A stretch of DNA of 64,000 nt from positions 1,507,001-1,571,000 of the forward strand of contig NZ_CP134772.1 of assembly GCF_031882575.1 (NCBI RefSeq), given 5' to 3'. Position 1 is the first letter of the stretch, and each line of letters begins with the position of its first letter. Source of the stretch: Pseudomonas sp. VD-NE ins. GTDB lineage: Bacteria > Pseudomonadota > Gammaproteobacteria > Pseudomonadales > Pseudomonadaceae. The translations under genes were made by a program, and so were the position numbers. Under the pieces are notes generated by a model. It searched no databases. It was given only the letters and a program-made list of their open reading frames with translations, and had not been told where the DNA came from. This document shows positions 60,611 to 64,000 of this stretch, in pieces.

Positions 60611-61348
60611 TCAGGCGAACAAACGGTCGGTGTTGATAAAGCCGCGCTCATTTTCCGGGCGCGAGGTGCGGCAGTGTTCGGCGACGCTGGCGTCGGCGTT
60701 CATCCAGCTCAGCTTCAGCGGTTTTGGCGTGTATTCCGGTGCCGGGTCCATGGGGTGTTGCAGCGCAGTGAGCACCACCAGCGTGTCCATCGGCGCGTAC
60801 AACTCGATGTAATCGCCGGCCTTGGAATTGCCCTCGACGAAGTGGAAACGCCCGGCCTCATCGACATTCACCCGGCTGAACAGATTGAGGGTCATCAGCA
60901 AGTCGGACAGGCCCAGGCCCCACTTGCCGAGTTCCACCAACAGGTTGTCGGTGCCGTTGCGGAAGAAGCCGTTGCGCAGTTCCTGATAGCGGCCCTGACC
61001 GTACTTCTGCGCGACCTCTTCGGCGCAGAGCACGCCGCCGAGGCTGTCGCTCCAACCGCAGGTGTCGGCGGTGATTGCGGCCAGTACGCGGCCCATGTCC
61101 GAGTACAGGCAATGGCCGGCGGTGAGCTTGGCGGTGTGTTGGCATTTGAGGCTGTCGGGCAGGTTCAGCCGTTCGGTTTTTTCGTTGGCGTTGAGCAGGG
61201 TCAGGCTGACGTTGGCGCCGCCGCGCAGATCGGTCAGGCGCAACAATTGGCCGCGCTTCAACACGAAGGAACGGTGGCCGCCGCCGGGGAGCATTTCTTC
61301 GGCAAAGGGTGGGAACAGTTGGGTTGAATCGGTCATTGGTTTATTCAT
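60611..61348 (-). CDS. DUF1989 protein, carboxyguanidine deiminase subunit (urea carboxylase-associated protein 2 type)
   Basis: 245 residues. Shares the DUF1989 core with its neighbour: RGQLLRLTDLRGGANVSLTLLNANEKTERLN, ADTCGWSDSLGGVLCAEEVAQKYG, TLNLFSRVNVDEAGRFHFVEG...GDYIELYAPMDTLVVLTALQHP. The cysteine of ADTCG and the second cysteine are kept in both. An in-frame ATG (residue 5) is an alternative start. Expected to pair with the 213-residue protein. Located just after the ABC transporter genes. Confidence 0.82.
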   Translation of the reverse strand: MNKPMTDSTQLFPPFAEEMLPGGGHRSFVLKRGQLLRLTDLRGGANVSLTLLNANEKTERLNLPDSLKCQHTAKLTAGHCLYSDMGRVLAAITADTCGWSDSLGGVLCAEEVAQKYGQGRYQELRNGFFRNGTDNLLVELGKWGLGLSDLLMTLNLFSRVNVDEAGRFHFVEGNSKAGDYIELYAPMDTLVVLTALQHPMDPAPEYTPKPLKLSWMNADASVAEHCRTSRPENERGFINTDRLFA

Positions 61349-61361
61349 CGGAGCAATCCTC

Positions 61362-62150
61362 TCAAGCGGTGCGAAGGGCGCCTGCCAGTGGCAACGGCAG
61401 GGCGTCGACGGCGGCGCGTTGGGCGCGGCGGTCGCTGTTCAAAGGGATGTCGTAGGTGATGCGCGCGCCATAGGCGCCGGGGGCATGCGGGTCGAGGCGA
61501 ACCTTGTCGAACACCAGCAGACGCGTGCCGAGGCTGAAGCCTTCGGACAAGTCATGGGTGACCATGAACACCGTCAGTTTGGTCTCGCGCCACAGTTCCA
61601 GCAGCAAGGCGTGCATGTCTTTGCGGATGCCCGGATCGAGCGCGCCAAACGGTTCGTCGAGCAGCAATACGCGCGGTTTCATGATCAGTGCCTGGGCAAT
61701 CGCCAGTCGTTGCTGCATCCCGCCGGACAGCTGCGCCGGGTACTTGTCGAGCGCATGGCCGAGGCCGACTTTTTCCAGCAATGCTGCGGCCTGTTCGCGC
61801 GCCTCACGTTTGGCGTTACCGAACAAGCGACCCAGCAACGGCGCACGCGGCAGTTCAAGGCCGAGGGCGACGTTGTCGAGCACGCTCAAATGCGGGAACA
61901 CCGAGTAGCGCTGGAACACCACGCCACGGCTGGCATCCGGCTCGCTGGCCAGCGCTTGACCGTCGAGCAGAATCTCGCCGCGACTCGCCGTTTCCTGACC
62001 GAGCAGCAGGCGCAGGAAGGTCGATTTACCGCAACCGGACGCGCCGACCAGGGTGCAGAATTCGCCCTCGTTGACGCTCAGGTTCAAGCCTTCCAGCACG
62101 ACCTGATCGGCGTATTGCTGCCAGACGTTTTTTACCGTGATGAAACTCAT
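61362..62150 (-). CDS. ABC transporter ATPase (SsuB/TauB type) of the guanidine operon
   Basis: 262 residues. Walker A GASGCGKST (36-44), signature LSGGMQQRLAIAQALI, Walker B RVLLLDEPFGALD, and H-loop FMVTHDLSEG. NrtD/SsuB/TauB branch. Energises import by the permease encoded just upstream, whose stop it overlaps by four bases (ATGA). Confidence 0.92.
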   Translation of the reverse strand: MSFITVKNVWQQYADQVVLEGLNLSVNEGEFCTLVGASGCGKSTFLRLLLGQETASRGEILLDGQALASEPDASRGVVFQRYSVFPHLSVLDNVALGLELPRAPLLGRLFGNAKREAREQAAALLEKVGLGHALDKYPAQLSGGMQQRLAIAQALIMKPRVLLLDEPFGALDPGIRKDMHALLLELWRETKLTVFMVTHDLSEGFSLGTRLLVFDKVRLDPHAPGAYGARITYDIPLNSDRRAQRAAVDALPLPLAGALRTA

Positions 62151-62962
62151 TTGGCGGCCCCCTCATACCAAGGGAAGGCGCGACGGGTCAGGTATTTCAG
62201 GCCCCAATCCATCAGCCAGGCGAGGAGGGTGATCCACACCACGTACGGCAAAATCACGTCCATCGCCAGATAACGCCGGACCAGAAAGATCCGATAGCCG
62301 AGGCCGTCGGTGGAGGCAATTGCTTCGGCGGCAATCAGGAACAACCACGCCGAGCCGAGCATCAGCCGCAACGAGATCAGCAAGCGCGGCAGCAGTTGCG
62401 GCAGCACCACGCGCAGCATCAGCGTCCAGGTCGAGGCGCCGAGGGTCTGCGCCTTGATCAGCAGTTCGACCGGTATTTCCCGGGCGCGTTGTTCCAGATC
62501 GCGAGCGAGCGCCGGGGTAATGCCGATGACGATCAGCATGACCTTCGACAATTCGCCCAAACCGAAAACGATGAACAGAATCGGCAGAATCGCCAGCGGC
62601 GGCACCATCGACAACACCGTCAGCAAGGGCGACAACGGCGCGCCGAACAGCGGCAACGTACCGGCTGCGATGCCCAGGCACAGCCCGGCCAGCGCAGCGA
62701 TGCCGAGGCCAATCGCCAGACGCCGCAGACTCGACGCGGTGTCCTGCCACAACAGGTAGTCACCGGTGCGGCTGTCGGCATTGAAGGCCAGGCGTTTTAC
62801 CGCGTCGCTCATCTGCGCGGCGCTGGGCAGCAGTTTGTCGTTGGGGTTGTCCGCCAGGCGCTCGGCCGAGCCCATGAAGTAGGCGAACAACACCAGGACG
62901 AACGGCAGGATCACCAGCAACAGGCGACTCGGGCGATCCGGGTGGCGATTGATCAGGCGCAT
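62147..62962 (-). CDS. ABC transporter permease of the guanidine operon
   Basis: 271 residues from the ATG at 62962, with GGAGGA eight bases upstream; the TTG at 62968 is not used. About six hydrophobic segments; the EAA-like loop reads ELLIKAQTLGASTWTLMLRVVLPQLLPRLLISLRLMLGSAW, of the SsuC/TauC type. Forms the channel of the importer with the adjacent ATPase and binding protein. Confidence 0.9.
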   Translation of the reverse strand: MRLINRHPDRPSRLLLVILPFVLVLFAYFMGSAERLADNPNDKLLPSAAQMSDAVKRLAFNADSRTGDYLLWQDTASSLRRLAIGLGIAALAGLCLGIAAGTLPLFGAPLSPLLTVLSMVPPLAILPILFIVFGLGELSKVMLIVIGITPALARDLEQRAREIPVELLIKAQTLGASTWTLMLRVVLPQLLPRLLISLRLMLGSAWLFLIAAEAIASTDGLGYRIFLVRRYLAMDVILPYVVWITLLAWLMDWGLKYLTRRAFPWYEGAAK

Positions 62963-62980
62963 GGCCAAATCCTCCGTGGC

Positions 62981-64000
62981 TTACAGCTTGGCGTCGGCGG
63001 CCATCTGCACGTAGGTCGGATCGAAACGCAGCTTGAGATTGCCGGTATCGCCACTGGTCACGCCGTTGGCGAAGGCCATGCCGACCGCGCTGGTATCTTT
63101 CGCGCCTTCGCCGAGCAAGCCGTGCTGGAACGAGAACTCGGCGACCTTGCGCATGGTTTCCGGCAGTTGCTTGCTGGTGGCGAAGTTCAACGCTTCGCTT
63201 GGCGTGGCGAACAGTCTGGTGGTGTCGAGTTGCGCCTGGAATCCGGCCAGATCAGTGCCCGAGGCCTTGGCCATGTGCTCCAGCGCAGCCTTGCTTGCAG
63301 CGTTCTTGGCATTCATCAAATCGACCACTTCGAACCATGCACCGGTCAGCGCTTTGCCCAATGCCGGGTTGTCTTTGAGGGTGGCGCTGTTGACCACCAT
63401 CATGTCCATGATTTCGCCGGGAATCTGACTGGAGTTGAACACTTCGGTCACGCCCGGTTTGGCCTTGATGTCCGAGAGCATCGGGTTCCACGTGGTTACG
63501 GCGTTGACTTGCGCGGTGTTGAAAGCGGCGGAGATATCGGCGTCGGAAGTGTTGACCACTTTCAGGTCTTTCTCGGTCAGATCCATAGAGTCCAGCGCCC
63601 GGGCCAGCAGGTAGTGCGAGACCGACAGTTCGACCAGATTGACGTCCATGCCCTTGAGATCGGCGACTTTCTTGCCCTCGCCCTTGAGGACGATGCCGTC
63701 GTTGCCGTTGGAGAAGTCGCTGACGATCAGTGCAGTACTGTCGACGCCGCCCGCCGCTGGAATGGTCAGTGCGTCCATGTTGGTCATGGTGCAGCCGTCG
63801 AACTGGCCGGCGGTGTACTGGTTGATCGATTCGACGTAATCGTTGAGCTGTACGACGTCGATCTTGATCCCGTACTTCTTCGCCCATTTGTCGACAATGC
63901 CCTGGCTGCCAGCGTATTCCCATGGCATCCAGCCAGCGTAAATCGTCCAGCACACGCTGAAGTGATCTTTCTGGGCGGCGGGGGCTTGGCTGCTGATGAG
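62981..64000 (-). CDS. ABC transporter substrate-binding protein, 5' end off the window
   Basis: The last 340 codons; the frame stays open to the right edge, and the residues just inside it (LISSQAPAAQKDHFSVCWTIYAGWMPWEY) look like the end of a signal peptide and the mature N terminus, so only a few codons are missing. NrtA/SsuA/TauA-like type II binding protein (GQFDGCTMTNMDALTIPAAGG, NGNDGIVLKG, MDVNLVELSVSHYLLARAL, NTAQVNAVTTWNPM). Predicted ligand guanidine or a guanidinium compound, from context. First gene of the operon in view; a guanidine riboswitch, if present, lies beyond 64000. Confidence 0.88.
   Translation of the reverse strand, partial: LISSQAPAAQKDHFSVCWTIYAGWMPWEYAGSQGIVDKWAKKYGIKIDVVQLNDYVESINQYTAGQFDGCTMTNMDALTIPAAGGVDSTALIVSDFSNGNDGIVLKGEGKKVADLKGMDVNLVELSVSHYLLARALDSMDLTEKDLKVVNTSDADISAAFNTAQVNAVTTWNPMLSDIKAKPGVTEVFNSSQIPGEIMDMMVVNSATLKDNPALGKALTGAWFEVVDLMNAKNAASKAALEHMAKASGTDLAGFQAQLDTTRLFATPSEALNFATSKQLPETMRKVAEFSFQHGLLGEGAKDTSAVGMAFANGVTSGDTGNLKLRFDPTYVQMAADAKL

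Noticed and set aside
62981..64000. Guanidine riboswitch in the window
   Set aside because: It would lie upstream of the substrate-binding gene, beyond 64000; nothing of the kind is visible in the intergenic bases that are present.

Overview
The window reads as chromosome of a fluorescent Pseudomonas (P. fluorescens / P. koreensis type). Four things point there: an Emh/Ttg/Mex-type RND efflux operon with its TetR repressor, a PhaG transacylase, several protein families typical of the genus (OlsBA, DUF6124, PixA/AidA-type inclusion-body proteins), and a dense scatter of paired REP elements (REPINs) in most intergenic gaps. GC content is high throughout, with an AT-richer accessory patch at about 45.4-50.0 kb. 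Assignments are from reading the sequence and remembered families; no database search was run.

Layout. 0-7.5 kb: 5' part of an OprD-type porin, then the emhABC-like efflux operon (minus strand) with its divergent repressor and a recognisable operator. 7.9-10.6 kb: an old-yellow-enzyme reductase (XenB type), an MFS transporter and an ArsR-type regulator. 10.6-26.5 kb: housekeeping and accessory single genes and short operons, including AcpH, ornithine-lipid genes olsB-olsA, a degenerate acyl-CoA-dehydrogenase-like protein, a serine hydrolase, YceI, a ClsB-type phospholipase D, periplasmic beta-glucosidase BglX, a LemA/TPM operon, a methyltransferase, an EamA transporter, a PfpI protein and a YegP protein. 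26.6-36.2 kb: catabolic loci. These are a DapA-like/class II aldolase pair with a divergent XRE-cupin regulator, a SIR2-like DUF4917 protein, an iron alcohol dehydrogenase, and a LysR / CoA-transferase / HMG-CoA-lyase / MFS cluster. 36.6-45.4 kb: two tandem secreted paralogues next to fosA, a LysE exporter, a PAS-GAF-GGDEF cyclase, a KGG stress peptide, DUF4142, two PixA/AidA paralogues and two methyltransferases.

45.4-50.1 kb is the accessory patch. It holds a long, highly structured leader with pseudoknot topology in front of a DUF6124 gene, then back-to-back HipBA and HicAB toxin-antitoxin loci, a BRCT-containing protein, a small frameshifted gene and tRNA-Gly(CCC). 50.3-53.9 kb holds phaG, rsuA, a cysteine-rich CWC protein and a membrane GGEEF cyclase.

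54.2-64.0 kb is one minus-strand operon: substrate-binding protein, permease and ATPase of an ABC importer, two DUF1989 proteins, a biotin carboxylase classically called urea carboxylase, and allophanate hydrolase. Published work on this gene set supports reading it as guanidine assimilation: import, carboxylation to carboxyguanidine, deimination to allophanate, then hydrolysis to ammonia and CO2. A complete REPIN lies in frame inside the carboxylase gene.

The signals I rate highest are the structured DUF6124 leader, the in-frame REPIN in the carboxylase, the four copies of a ~160-bp twin-hairpin element, and the orphan SIR2-like gene.
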